Below, piece by piece: positions 1-10,358 of a stretch of 64,000 bases of DNA. Source of the DNA: Thecamonas trahens ATCC 50062 (lineage: Eukaryota; Apusozoa; Apusomonadida; Apusomonadidae); contig NW_013657676.1 of NCBI RefSeq assembly GCF_000142905.1, forward strand, positions 1 through 64,000, written 5' to 3'. The translations under genes were made by a program, and so were the position numbers. The notes beneath the pieces were generated by a model. The model was not told where the DNA came from. It did not search any database and saw only the letters and a list, made by a program, of their open reading frames with translations. Within the stretch, counting starts at the first letter, position 1, and every line of letters begins with the position of its first letter.

Positions 1-1077
1 CCTACTACCATTTCGCCCGCCGTCACCCACGTCACGACCCCCCTCATCCCCCCTACCATACTCATTACGCCCGATCACTCCCAACCACCACCCTCACCCC
101 TACCCCACCACCATCACTTCCATCCCAGCCACAACTCCCACCGCCAAGCCCACCACCATCCCATCGCGCACTCGGCTTCCTCTTCTTCCTCCTCCTCCTC
201 CTCCTCTCCCCACTCTATCTCACCCTCATCCTCTACCCGGACCCCAACACTGCCACCGCCCAACCATCACATGCCTTACTGCCTATATACCAACCAACAG
301 CATTTCCAAGTCAACCATCCCCGACCCAGCTCCCTCAGCAGCCCTCGCCTCGCCGGCCACCAGCCGCCAGCCGCCGCCCGCTCGCCCGATCAGCCCACCT
401 TCATCACCACCTAGCTCCTTCCCACTACCAGCTACACAGCCCGCGACGACACGCAAGGTCATGTCACATTCCACACTATCTCCAGTATCAATATCGCTGT
501 CATCGATTCCCATCTTCCTCGGCTCATTTCCGCGTCGGCTTGTTTTGCCTAGGTGGTTGAGCACGTCCTCGACCGCTCGACCCCGCACACAACCCCCACC
601 AACCTCATTGCAAGATATGCCCAATCTGATTTCACTACTACTCTACTACATATCCACACTACCCCCTTGCACGGTCTCCAATCCACAGCTGCAGTATTCC
701 GGAATCCGAGTTCTGCCACCTGAGGCCCAACTTGTTCTCCTGGTGTCCCTTTGATGCTGGTGACCACCCCGCCCCTGGCCCATCTCCGACCCCCACTCCC
801 GACCATCCCCACCCACAGTGACCACATCCGCACCACACATGGCTTCATCACCCCGAGATACACAAGCACCTACTTTCCATCCCCCAATACCTTCCTCATC
901 TAACACAACCGACGTCAACAACATCGCCGCCGGCCAAATGCCGCCGACTACCCGCGTCATCTTCTCCGTCGAGGCATCGATTCTGACAATGTCTGCCTCT
1001 GCCGCACCTGCCAGACGCAGCGTTGCGTCGACTGCTTTCGTTTGTCATGCGCTTGTTTTTGAGATTGTGGCCGCCCC
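1..1077. other. C-rich segment without a supported gene
   Basis: The + strand is strongly C-rich and pyrimidine-rich, like other spacers in the window. No long open frame looks like protein on either strand. One + frame from about 400 to 1068 reads with only four internal stops and ends in a cysteine-dense tail (pattern CxCxxCxxxxCxxCxxxxxCxC, about 985-1065). That could be a decayed coding end or chance. It lies just past the 3' end of the ANK-FERM-LRR gene, so a downstream + gene ending here would be convergent with it. Confidence 0.4.
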
Positions 1078-4000
1078 CTACATGAACTTCAAACGATGCC
1101 CCCAGCTCGCAAGACGATGCGTCACTGCGCTGGCGGTGCCATCCGTGAACGACACGTCGATGTCGACGAGGACCTTGAACTTGGCGAGCTGGGTCTCGAA
1201 CGCTTTCGGCTCAAAGAGCGCGTTGCGAGTTGCGTTGATGACCCGGAGCCCGACGTTGTCCTGCATGAGCAAGACAAATTCCCACAGCGCCTCCTCAGAC
1301 ACGTAGTTGCCGGCAACTGAGAGGCTCGCGACATGTGTGTTGCCCACGAGCGCCCTGCCCAGCGCCAGTAATCCAGCGTCCTCGGCCGAGGTGTCGGACA
1401 CGTCCAGAGACGTCAGTTGTGGCAGGCTTACAATCGCAGACGCCACGCCCTGGATTCCGCTCGCCCCGAGCGAGTTGTTTTTCAGTACAAGCTTCTCGAG
1501 GACACAGCTTCCAGTTCCGAGCGCAGCAGCGAGCCCGGCGCCAAACTTCTTACCGAGCGAGTTGTTCGAGAGATCGAGCTCGGTTAGCATCCTGCTTCGT
1601 GCTACGCCCTCCATCAGCTTGAGCGCCATCTTGGACGAGAGAGCGTTGGAGCCAAGCGCAAGTTCGCGCAGGTGCCGGTTGACCGCCAGCGACATACTGA
1701 GCAGCTCGACGCCGCCGGATTCGATCGAGGCATGCTCGGCCTGCAGAACTCGAAGCGTGGCGTTGGTCGCCAGCTCCTCCGCTAGCTCTCGAAAGCCTTT
1801 TCCCACTGAGTTGTGCGAGATGTCGAGAACGCCAACTGCGCCCAAACGCTCCACAATTCCGGCCATGTGCTTGCTCTTGAGGTTAAACTCGCCAAGCCCG
1901 AGCACGTACATAGTAATCCCTTCGTGAAGTTTCTCGACCAACATCGCCGTCGAGCTCGAGGACATGTCGTTGTACCCGATGTTGAGCGAGGCGAGTGACG
2001 TACCGTGGCGGATGTTGACCATGAGACCGTGCTCAAATCCAAAATCGGTGATGCGGTTGTGCGAGATGTCCAGGTAAGTGATGGTAGACTCTTCGTCGTA
2101 AAGCCGCCCTCCAAACCCGATGATGGCCTCGTCGTCCATCTTACAATCAACAAACGACACATGCTGCAGCTCTTGTTTGCCGGCGTGCAGCCCACTCTTG
2201 AGCTCCGACACGGCCTCCTTGCCGCACAGCTCATTTCCGTCAAGAACCAGCTTGTTCAGCGGCACAATGAACGAAAGACCTGCTGCGAGTCGCGAGTACT
2301 GCTCCGCTGACTGCAGCTCGCACCTGCTCACATCGACGGTCGCGATTGCAAAGGTCAAACCAAGCGTCGCCATAATCTCCACTGCTGCGCCGAGGCGGTC
2401 CTTACGCGCGCCAATACGCGAGTCGGCAAACGAGACACGCGTCAGCCGCATCTGCCCCGGCACCATGAACGCATCTCGCTCCAGTGCGCCCAAGCTCTTG
2501 ATGGCAAAGTTGAGCACCCGCAGCTGCGACGTCGACGACCGCGCGTCCGTCACATCGAGGCTGGTCCACGGCCTTCCCTCGTCCATTGCCGAGTGCAGTC
2601 GATGGAAGATCGAGACCAGCGGCGGGCTGCTCTGATTGACGCACTGTGCGTGGTAGTGCTCCACAAACCAGTCCAGGTCCGAATACGGGATGTTAGGCGC
2701 TCGCGTCGCCGCTGGCTGGCATGCAATCCGGAGCGGAAGCGGCTCGCGCGGCAGCAGCCACATCGACTCGTCCAACACAAGGATTGGATGGTCGTACAGT
2801 GCGTCCGAGTACACTAGCAGGATGTAGTAGCCTGAGAGCAAGTCGAGAAACTCAACTGCTACACACGCGCCACCCGTGATATCAAACTCAACTTGCTGCA
2901 CGGACGCCCCAGCCACGCCTTCGCGTAGGTGGAGCACGACTCGTCCTCCGCCACCAACCGCTCCCTGCCATCCGACTAGGTTCGGCAAGTGTTGCGTCTT
3001 GCCACTCGATCGGTAAAATCCGTAGAACTTGGGCGCCGCTCCGCGCACGTCAATGTACACGCCGTCCTGCGCCACGCCCAGCTGTGCATACATCCCGTTC
3101 GTCTTGGCACGACCCTTGAACATGGTCGCCCCGTAGTTAGGCGACTGCTGCGAAGTCTCCACGTACACTTGCAGTGCCTTCGAGAGCTCGATATCTCCTA
3201 CCGCGCTGTACGCCGCAAGTAGTCGGTCTTCCCACAGCTTGGGCGGGTACCGCTCGATGAGATACGGCGGCAGGTAGTATCTGAGGATCGAGACGTCCGA
3301 GAGAAAGCCTTTGTAAAAGGTATTGGGTCGAAATGGACCATTGGAAATGACCAGCTGGAGGCCGGCCAGCTTGATCGCCAGCCGCTCCGAGAGAATCATT
3401 GAGCCGTCCATCATGTTAGACAGCAGCTGCTCCTTGAGCACCGTCAGCAGCGGAACCGACGGCTTAACCGGAATCTTAAAGTACTTGACCCGGAGGTAGA
3501 GCAGCGTGCCGTGCGTGATACCTTGTGCCTGGATTGGCTCGGGCGCAAAGACATACGTTACGATGCTCTGTTCATCGCCCGAGTCCAGCACAACGAGCTC
3601 CATGAGCTCGGCCTCGGCCCGGCTGAGGTTCGCCCGCGCGCAGCAAAAGTTCTCCAACTCCTCACCAGTCCAGCTCGAGTTGACCATGAGCTTCTTGGTC
3701 GAGTCGTCAGGCGCCTTCAGCCGCACCACAATCGTGTCCTGATCCACATCGGTCTTGCGCACCGTGGCATGCTCAGCAAAGACAGAGACTTTGTCCTTGA
3801 GCTCTTCCCGTAGTCTCCGCAGCGAGATCGGCGGGTCGTCGTTGGGTGTTACAATCGGGAACGGCGCCACGTAGCCAGCAGACGAGCTTGATCGCGCGAC
3901 AATGACTTCAGGCGCCCCGCCGGTGGCCTTGCTCGACTGCCGCCGTGGCCCAATGGACGACCGTCGCGCGAGCGAAAGCCGCCGGAGCCGCCCCTCGCCC

Positions 4001-4620
4001 TCCGTTGACGACATGTCGTCGTCCGACGCCATGCCCGACGCCGTCCGCCGATAAAAGTCAGCCAACGAGCCAAAGCCGACACCATCAACTACCTCGCCGT
4101 CGCCGTTGCCGTCGCTCGACGACGACTCGGTCCTGCTGTCGAACGAGGCCACGTCGCTGCCACTGCCGTCGCCGCCGCCTACACCAGTGCCGCCGCGCGC
4201 GCCACTACCAAACTCCTGTGCCTCCAGCAACAGCAATCGTGGCGTCTTACCGCTGCTGTTGAGCACTTCCCAATCTGCGCCGCGCTTGGCCAGACTCCGC
4301 GCTAGCTTCCAGTGCCGGTTGAGCAGCGCGAGATGCAGCGGCGTGTTTCCGGTTGGCCCTGCCGCCGCATTGATCTTGCTCCCTGCTTTGATCAGCACCT
4401 TGGCCATGTCACGCTTCCCGCACACACACGCAAAGTGGATCGGCAGCCAGTCTTTCACGCCATCACGCACATCCACCATACCCCGTCCGTGCTTGCGGAT
4501 CATGCCCACCACCTTGCGCACATTCCCATGCCCGACCGCCCTAAAGAACGACTTGACCACCGTCCGCTCGTTACACACCCTACCCCTTCCAACCCCTGAC
4601 CCACTGCTACTGCTTGCCAT
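1078..4620 (-). CDS. Ankyrin-FERM-leucine-rich-repeat scaffold protein
   Basis: Single open frame of 1180 residues starting at an ATG. Residues 30-135 hold ankyrin repeats (GNTPLHLALLNRH). Residues 140-260 are a Ser/Gly/Arg-rich linker. Residues 290-605 form a FERM-like module: a ubiquitin-like F1 ending near LLYLRVKYF, a helical F2 (SVPLLTVLKEQL to YYLPPYLIERYPP), and a PTB/PH-like F3 with the talin-type NYGATMFKGRAKTNG and LGVAQDGVYI strands. Residues 630-1160 carry ribonuclease-inhibitor-type LRRs with LDLSNNSLG and LDISHNSVG repeats. FERM domains bind membrane lipids or receptor tails and the repeats bind proteins, so a cortical actin/adhesion adaptor is likely; this is inference. It is divergent from the hydrolase at 4772 across 151 bp. 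Confidence 0.85.
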   Translation of the reverse strand: MASSSSGSGVGRGRVCNERTVVKSFFRAVGHGNVRKVVGMIRKHGRGMVDVRDGVKDWLPIHFACVCGKRDMAKVLIKAGSKINAAAGPTGNTPLHLALLNRHWKLARSLAKRGADWEVLNSSGKTPRLLLLEAQEFGSGARGGTGVGGGDGSGSDVASFDSRTESSSSDGNGDGEVVDGVGFGSLADFYRRTASGMASDDDMSSTEGEGRLRRLSLARRSSIGPRRQSSKATGGAPEVIVARSSSSAGYVAPFPIVTPNDDPPISLRRLREELKDKVSVFAEHATVRKTDVDQDTIVVRLKAPDDSTKKLMVNSSWTGEELENFCCARANLSRAEAELMELVVLDSGDEQSIVTYVFAPEPIQAQGITHGTLLYLRVKYFKIPVKPSVPLLTVLKEQLLSNMMDGSMILSERLAIKLAGLQLVISNGPFRPNTFYKGFLSDVSILRYYLPPYLIERYPPKLWEDRLLAAYSAVGDIELSKALQVYVETSQQSPNYGATMFKGRAKTNGMYAQLGVAQDGVYIDVRGAAPKFYGFYRSSGKTQHLPNLVGWQGAVGGGGRVVLHLREGVAGASVQQVEFDITGGACVAVEFLDLLSGYYILLVYSDALYDHPILVLDESMWLLPREPLPLRIACQPAATRAPNIPYSDLDWFVEHYHAQCVNQSSPPLVSIFHRLHSAMDEGRPWTSLDVTDARSSTSQLRVLNFAIKSLGALERDAFMVPGQMRLTRVSFADSRIGARKDRLGAAVEIMATLGLTFAIATVDVSRCELQSAEQYSRLAAGLSFIVPLNKLVLDGNELCGKEAVSELKSGLHAGKQELQHVSFVDCKMDDEAIIGFGGRLYDEESTITYLDISHNRITDFGFEHGLMVNIRHGTSLASLNIGYNDMSSSSTAMLVEKLHEGITMYVLGLGEFNLKSKHMAGIVERLGAVGVLDISHNSVGKGFRELAEELATNATLRVLQAEHASIESGGVELLSMSLAVNRHLRELALGSNALSSKMALKLMEGVARSRMLTELDLSNNSLGKKFGAGLAAALGTGSCVLEKLVLKNNSLGASGIQGVASAIVSLPQLTSLDVSDTSAEDAGLLALGRALVGNTHVASLSVAGNYVSEEALWEFVLLMQDNVGLRVINATRNALFEPKAFETQLAKFKVLVDIDVSFTDGTASAVTHRLASWGHRLKFM

Positions 4621-4771
4621 ACTAGGCCGCCCTTCCCTCCTCCACCTCCTTCCCTTCTCTGGCTCTACCTCCTTGACCCTCGCGCCAAGTGTATCTCCGC
4701 ACCCTCACCCACCTCTCTTCGCCACCACCTGTCGCCCGCACACGCACACACACCTTCTCCCGCCGCCGCAC
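4621..4771. promoter_or_regulatory. Divergent promoter region, 151 bp
   Basis: The start codons at 4620 (-) and 4772 (+) lie head to head. The spacer is pyrimidine-rich with CACA-type runs and shows no clear TATA box. Its role as a shared promoter is inferred from position only. Confidence 0.45.
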
Positions 4772-5860
4772 ATGGCTACCTCTGTCCCACACCTCAAGCC
4801 GGTCCAGGTCGAGCTGCTCACCTCGTGCAACCTATGCTTCTTCAACACAGCCTGTACTGTCTGGGTCTCCTCGGCCTTCCGTCACTCAGTCCCGCACATC
4901 CCTCATCGCTCGTGCGCGCCGCTCGCCGATGCCACCGACCTCCATCTCATTTTTACAGCCCATGGCCTGACGAGGAACGCGCGTGACTTTGACATGCTTG
5001 CCACTGCTCTTGTTGACGCTGATCGGGAGCATACTGCTGTTATCTGCATCGATGTCGTCGGTCGCGGCGAGAGCGACTGGCTCCCCCCGTTTGCCCACTC
5101 TGAGTACGGCTACCCGCTTTACACTGCCCAGGCTGCAGCCGTTCTCGGCTGCTTTGACGCTTCCTCCGCCGGTCGCGTCTCTTGGGTCGGCACGTCGATG
5201 GGTGGCATCATCGGCATGGCGCTTGCGGCCCGCTCGTCGTGCCCGTTTACCACCCTTGTCATCAATGACGTTGGCCCGCTGGTACCAAAGGCTGTGCTCA
5301 AGCGTATCGGCACGTACCTCGCCCACCGCCGTGAGCTGGCTTTTGAGTCACTCGACGAAGTCAAGGCCCACTTCAAGGACGTTTACGCCCCCTTTGGCAT
5401 CAGCTCGGAGGCCCATTGGGACCACCTCGTCGAACACGGCGTCGTTCACTCGACCAAGCCGCCGTATGTGCTGGCGTGCGATCCGGCAATCGATACACCC
5501 ATCCAGCCGCCGTTTGAGAGTGATGTCGACATGTGGGCCATGTGGGACGCTATTGCTGTCGCCAACCCCTCACTCCGCGTCGGCCTCATCGGCGGCTCTG
5601 ACTCGGATCTCCTTCTCCCGGACATCCGCGACCGCATGGCGTCGTCCGGTCCGGGCCTTGCGGCCGGCTGCGTCATCTTTGACGGCGTCGGCCACGCACC
5701 GGCGCTCATGACCCTCGACCAGATCGCGGCGGTTCAGGCCATGCTCTTTGTTGTGCCTCCCGACGACGACTCCTCGTCAGAGGCCTCCGTGCCAACCGCG
5801 CTCTCGCCACCAGCCGAGGCCGCCGTTGACGCCGGCTTGATCCGCCCTGCTGTCCCATAG
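4772..5860 (+). CDS. Alpha/beta-hydrolase fold enzyme
   Basis: 362 residues from the ATG at 4772. The open frame runs further upstream, but that part is antisense to the ankyrin gene, so this first ATG past its start is chosen. Fold landmarks in order: FTAHGLTRNARDF (HG oxyanion region), the DVVGRGESDW strand-turn, the nucleophile elbow VGTSMGG with Ser near 5195, a likely acid Asp in GGSDSDLL, and the catalytic His in DGVGHAP. Family members are esterases, lipases or C-C hydrolases; the substrate cannot be told. No signal peptide, so probably cytosolic. The C-terminal 30 residues are Ser/Ala/Pro-rich tail. The stop lies 45 bp from the convergent neighbour. Confidence 0.85.
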   Translation: MATSVPHLKPVQVELLTSCNLCFFNTACTVWVSSAFRHSVPHIPHRSCAPLADATDLHLIFTAHGLTRNARDFDMLATALVDADREHTAVICIDVVGRGESDWLPPFAHSEYGYPLYTAQAAAVLGCFDASSAGRVSWVGTSMGGIIGMALAARSSCPFTTLVINDVGPLVPKAVLKRIGTYLAHRRELAFESLDEVKAHFKDVYAPFGISSEAHWDHLVEHGVVHSTKPPYVLACDPAIDTPIQPPFESDVDMWAMWDAIAVANPSLRVGLIGGSDSDLLLPDIRDRMASSGPGLAAGCVIFDGVGHAPALMTLDQIAAVQAMLFVVPPDDDSSSEASVPTALSPPAEAAVDAGLIRPAVP

Positions 5861-5905
5861 CCGCCTCCCACCAACCACAACAACTTGTGTGAGCCCTTTC
5901 ATCTT

Positions 5906-8156
5906 TCATTGTGTCACAATCTTGCCCAGAGTGTACACCATCAGGCCGGGCACCTGCGCAAACAGATCAAGCAGGTCATCGGTGTTGATGGCCATTACCG
6001 AGGTGCCGTCGGCGGTGGCTGAAATTGTACATCGCGAGGTGTGGTCCGAGAGAATAGCGTCGGTGTCGCACACAAACGCGCCCGGAGGACACTGGATGGA
6101 GCGCTTGGATGAGCCCGGGAACGAGACGGTCACCTCGCCCGAGCATACTAGATACTGCTCGCTCGGGTCCTCGCCTCGGCGACGCAGGACCTCATCGCGT
6201 TCGATGCCCCGGAACTGCATGATGGCCTCGAGCTGGACCCGGTTCGACGAGAGCATCTTGCCAAAGATCGAGTGCTTAGAGGTGACCTTGCGGACCGAGT
6301 GCTCCACCACGTTCTCGAACACCGTCGTCAGCCGCCTGGCAATGTCCGTCCCGCGGCAGAGCCGGAGAAAGTTGTGCCGCTTGATCTCGATGAGTTCTGC
6401 GTCCGTGGCGCAGTAAAAGTCGGCGTGCCTGTCCTGCTGCATCACCACCGCGAGCTCACCAAAGTAGTCGCCGACTACATACTGGCCCGGCGCTCCGCGC
6501 TCGGCCACCACCCCGGACATCACCACGTAGCTCTTGTCGGGCTTGTCGCCCTCCTTGAAAATGATGTCGCCAGCGGCGTACGCAACGATGTCGATGTTGG
6601 CCAGGAGCTTGCGAACCGACGCTCGCGTCGCAACCAGGTCTTTGTAGATAAAGATGTGTGAGAAGAGGTCGACGACCTCGTTGCGCGGGTCGCCGACGTC
6701 GCCGACGTTCAGCGCCACCGTCTCGCCCTCGATCGCTCGCTGAAGGCCGTCGAGTCCGGCAACTGCCTTCTCGGCCGCATGCACTACATACAGCCGCGAC
6801 CGCGTGCTCTCGTCGAGCTCCGCAAGCAGTGAAATCGGTGTGTGGATCGGCGGCACGCCGGCCTCATGCAGAATGAGGTCGGCCCAAAGTTGAAGTTCAT
6901 CAGCTGCTCTCGCCGCGAAGCCCCGATCGTCCCGTTGGCCTCCATCTCTGCGAGCAGCTCCGGGTTGTAGCACGTGTCGCCCGAAAACGCAATCGTCTTA
7001 CCGGCGTACTCAGCCTGGAACGAGATGCATGGGATGGTGTGGAGCGAGTACTGGAACGTGATGTCGCCGCCATGAACCCGAATCGGTGCCCCAATCTTGA
7101 CCGGCACAAACCGGAAGAGATTTGAGATAAACTCCTCTGAAAAGCCCGAGATGGCCGCGTACTTGCGGAGAAACGAGCCGAGGATCGTCGGCGTCGTGAT
7201 GAGCCGCACGTTCGACGAACGGAGGATCTTCTGGAACGACCCGGCATCATGGTCTGCGTGGCAGTGCGAGAGAATGATCGAGTCGATGAGCCGCGGTGCA
7301 ATGCCCATCCGCATCAGCACGTCGCCCGTGTACGGCGGCGGGTCAACAATCACGCCGCGCTTGCCCATCCACAGGATAAAGCCCGACGTCTTGCCTGCTG
7401 GGTCAAAGCCGTGCGAGGTGCCGACAAACGTGACGCCAAACTCGGGTGGCACAAAGAGCGTCGAGATAAGCTTCTCAGACTCGGCTGGGGACGCAGAACC
7501 CATCTGCACAGACAGCGGAAACTCGGAAATGACACTGCCGCCCTCGGTCACCCGGAACGACTCGGCAATCGGGTTGACCTCAATGGCCACCACCCCGTCG
7601 AGCTCCACCCGAAAGTCGTCATTGAAGACCTTGAAATCGATCAGGTCAGACACCTTGAGCGGCTCTTCCTTGTACCGCGGGTCGCCCAGATCGCGGCCCT
7701 CTTTGACAAAGTCTGGCCACGCGTCGCGCGGGACGTCCGCCGGAAAATCAATCGCCAGCGACGAGAGGTCCACAGGCCCAAGCAGCGTCTCCTGGAAAAT
7801 CGTCCGCATCCGCTCCGCCACGTGCGCCTGCACAATGAGCGTCACCTTGCGCTTGCGGATGAAAAGTTAAAGTACGTCGGGAACTCAAACTCGGCAAAGT
7901 TGAGACATCGCGTCCGATCAAACATCTCGCCAAAGACCACAAAGTACGTCGGGACGTCGAGCTGTGCCCGCATCGAGTCCTTGATCGTCTCTGGTGGAAT
8001 GCCAAACTGGACAGGCCCGGCCACCGTCTCCACCACCACTCCGCCATGCTCCAGCGGAATGGGCTCAGACGGCATGCCCCTCTTCTTGGTCGCTCCAGCC
8101 TTACCGCGCTTCATGTCGGACACCCTGCTCTCTCCACCACAACAGCAGCACGCCAT
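5906..8156 (-). CDS. Metallo-beta-lactamase domain fused to two cyclic-nucleotide-binding domains (two frameshifts)
   Basis: Three consecutive frames form one protein of about 750 residues. The N-terminal half is a metallo-beta-lactamase fold with LSHCHADHD (the HxHxDH zinc motif, near 7250), FSGDTC, and a final DLILHEAG motif. The C-terminal half has two cNMP-binding domains. The first (about 6370-6680) keeps GDYFGELAVV and a following Arg in its phosphate cassette. The second (about 5930-6280) lacks the GEL signature and probably does not bind. The frame breaks at about 7863-7868 (TTTT) and 6878-6883 (GGG). One extra base in each run restores continuous conserved sequence, the second exactly inside the HEAG motif. 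The fold suggests a phosphodiesterase or nuclease-like hydrolase allosterically controlled by cAMP or cGMP; the substrate is unknown. Confidence 0.8.
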
Positions 8157-8853
8157 ACTGCCGCTCCTGGTCGCTCCAGCTCTCGCTCTTGCCTCGCGCC
8201 TCTTGCTCCCCGCTGCAAGGCTTCTCGGTCGTCACCCGCTGCTCGCTCCGACGCCGTGCTTCTTCTCGCCCTCGACCTAGACAGCAAGCTGTGGCCAGTC
8301 AGAGTGGAGCACCCAACTCTGCTGTATTCCCTCGCCTCTCTTCGGCCTCAACTTGCCTGCCTCCCGTGGCTGTGGCAAGAGGTGTGTCGTTCCTCCCACC
8401 CCCCACCCGTCCCGGCCTCCACCACCCAAAAGACGGTTGAACCGCAAGAGAAGTCATCGATGGCAAGGTCCACTGACCCGGCAAAACAAATATTTTGACT
8501 GTGGTGTTGGCGCAAACACAACAGCAGAGCCATGTGCGCCTATGCTTATCGACAGCGAGTGCACTGCCTGTCTTACGTGGATCCCCCTCCGAGTAGCGGG
8601 TGCCAAGGCTTTCCGGGTCGGTGGTTGGCTTGTGCGTGAGTGAGGTGAGTGGCTGGAGCGTTGTGAGAAGAACCCCGGTAGAAGCGATCTGATATGGCTG
8701 TCTCCGACCGACTGGCCGGCCGGCCGGTCTTCCTCCCAGTCTTGATCGTCAGCCCCAGCGCCAGACTGCAAGTTCACATCATACCTATCGACTCACTACA
8801 CCTTGGCTAACCCGTCGAGCGGTACGCTGGCCTGGTCCAAGCCTTGTTTGCTA
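8157..8853. other. Intergenic spacer, no gene seen
   Basis: No supported open frame. The first 300 bp are C/T-rich and probably carry the promoter of the minus-strand gene starting at 8156. From about 8500 the base composition becomes more mixed and a short GGCCGGCCGG palindrome occurs near 8715. Confidence 0.4.
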
Positions 8854-8868
8854 TCTACTAGTTTAGAG
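8854..8868. repeat. Left copy of 15-bp direct repeat
   Basis: TCTACTAGTTTAGAG, identical to 10359-10373. The motif is itself imperfectly palindromic (TCTA...TAGA). Flanking bases differ, so the match is exactly 15 bp. Confidence 0.8.
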
Positions 8869-9420
8869 TGTGTGAGAATCAGTTTAATGATGTAGACTAG
8901 AGGGTCCACAACCAACCGAACGTCGGACGAAGCCCCCGACCGTAGGAAGGGACTGTCCGGGCCCGTCTGGCGCCAACTTACTCGTGAGCCTCGTCATACG
9001 CATGAAGCGCTTGGACTTGGGGCCTGGCCTTGGGTAGGGGTCAGGACGTGGATCGGACCGGCGTGAGCCGGGCCGATTAGAACAATTATGCCGCCCTGCA
9101 CGGGTGCAGGGGTTAGTTATCCAGCCTTACGGCAGGGGGTCTCCGACCCGATAAGGTTGCATCGGATCTTGGGTGCAGGAGGAGGTCTTGTCCAGAAAGA
9201 GGGGGGAATGGGGGAAGGGGGCGAAAAAGGGGGTAAAATGGCGTGTTGGGGGGTAAAGAGATGGGCGTTGGAGATGGCGTTGAAGATGGCGTTGACAATG
9301 GACGAGACACAGCAGCGCTGTTGAGAGCTCCTGTGTTCCAGATCGTGTGCTGGAGAGTTGTTGCATGGAGTTAAGCAGAGAAGCACCTACAGGAACTGCA
9401 GGGTGCCACCTGCCGTGGGA

Positions 9421-9514
9421 TTGTACGCCGGCCCTAAGTACCGCGAACCACTGATCTCACTACGGCGAGAAGACGGCCGCCACATAGGACATCCGTAAGT
9501 GGTGCGGCGTACAA
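9421..9514. ncRNA. Candidate structured RNA, 94-nt nested stem-loop
   Basis: TTGTACGCCG at 9421-9430 pairs perfectly with CGGCGTACAA at 9505-9514. Inside, ACCACT (9447-9452) pairs with AGTGGT (9498-9503), giving a nested, nearly coaxial stem. The size is tRNA-like, but there is no T-loop consensus, so it is not called as tRNA. Strand cannot be decided from a palindrome. Expression is not shown. Confidence 0.3.
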
Positions 9515-9777
9515 CTTGTTGGGTGCTCAACATCGACTGCAGGATACTCTAGTCACTTGGAATCCCTCACTGGGGCGCCGACGACCGATATTCCTTCAGA
9601 TCCCACCCTCCAAGAGGCCGACCTCTGTCCTGGTTGCAGCTCAGGACCACCGAGCATCCGGCGGTCCACCAGGGAGAGGTTGGCAATATGGATGATAATG
9701 CCGACAACATGTGACGACACTGGTTGCCGTCGGCGGACCGACGGCGGGATGGACACACATCCCATGGGGGGTTAGGA

Positions 9778-9821
9778 GGATCAGCGTGAGCGGGGCGCAT
9801 GCGCCCTCGCCCCGCTGATCC
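9778..9821. other. Strong GC hairpin
   Basis: Outer arms GGATCA/TGATCC (9778-9783 and 9816-9821) and inner arms GCGGGGCG/CGCCCCGC (9790-9797 and 9808-9815), with one 6-nt bulge and a 10-nt loop. It is one of the most stable stems in the 8.85-10.37 kb segment. It could be an RNA structure, a pause or termination site, or an element end. Confidence 0.5.
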
Positions 9822-10358
9822 GTCCACACCTCGCAGCGCCGTTTAGGGACGGATCCCTGACCGCAACCATCGGGGGCGACAAACGGTAGGTGCACCTACC
9901 GCCGGTCAACCCCCTTCGAATGAGACCGCACCCCCTTGCGGACTCCGGTCGCATGACGTTTGGCGGGTCATTTCTGACCACGAGGAAGGATGTGCAAGGG
10001 CGCCAGACGGACTACGTCCTGGCGCCCAGGGGGCCGGCTCCTCCCCTGGCCCCCCTTCCTGGTGGTACACGCTCCTCGGCCTGCTCAAGACCGCGGGTGC
10101 ACCCCCGGCCACGGGCAGAGCCCGTGACTGGTTGCTACCCTTCGCCCGGTGCCCTGAGCGCGGATGAAGCCGAAGGTCGCGCGACCCCAAAAATTACATT
10201 GTCCACGACTCCCGCACTGTCCAAGGACAGTACGGCCCCCTCATGTAGGGGGTCTCCCAGGGTGTGCACTGTGTCATCCACACCACAGCCCTGTTTGTCA
10301 CCGGGACTCCCGACCGCGAGCCTGCGAGCGGGAGGGGTAATTCCGGAGAGAGGAGTCC

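Noticed and set aside
9318..9440. Possible 5S rRNA (GGAGTTAAGCAG and GTGGGATT resemble box A and box C regions).
   Set aside because: No 5' strand pairs with the expected 3' end in a helix I of the right length, and the intermediate element is poor. The resemblance is limited to short strings.
9421..9514. tRNA or tRNA-Sec for the nested stem-loop.
   Set aside because: No T-loop consensus, no plausible anticodon arm, and the closing stem is too long for a tRNA.
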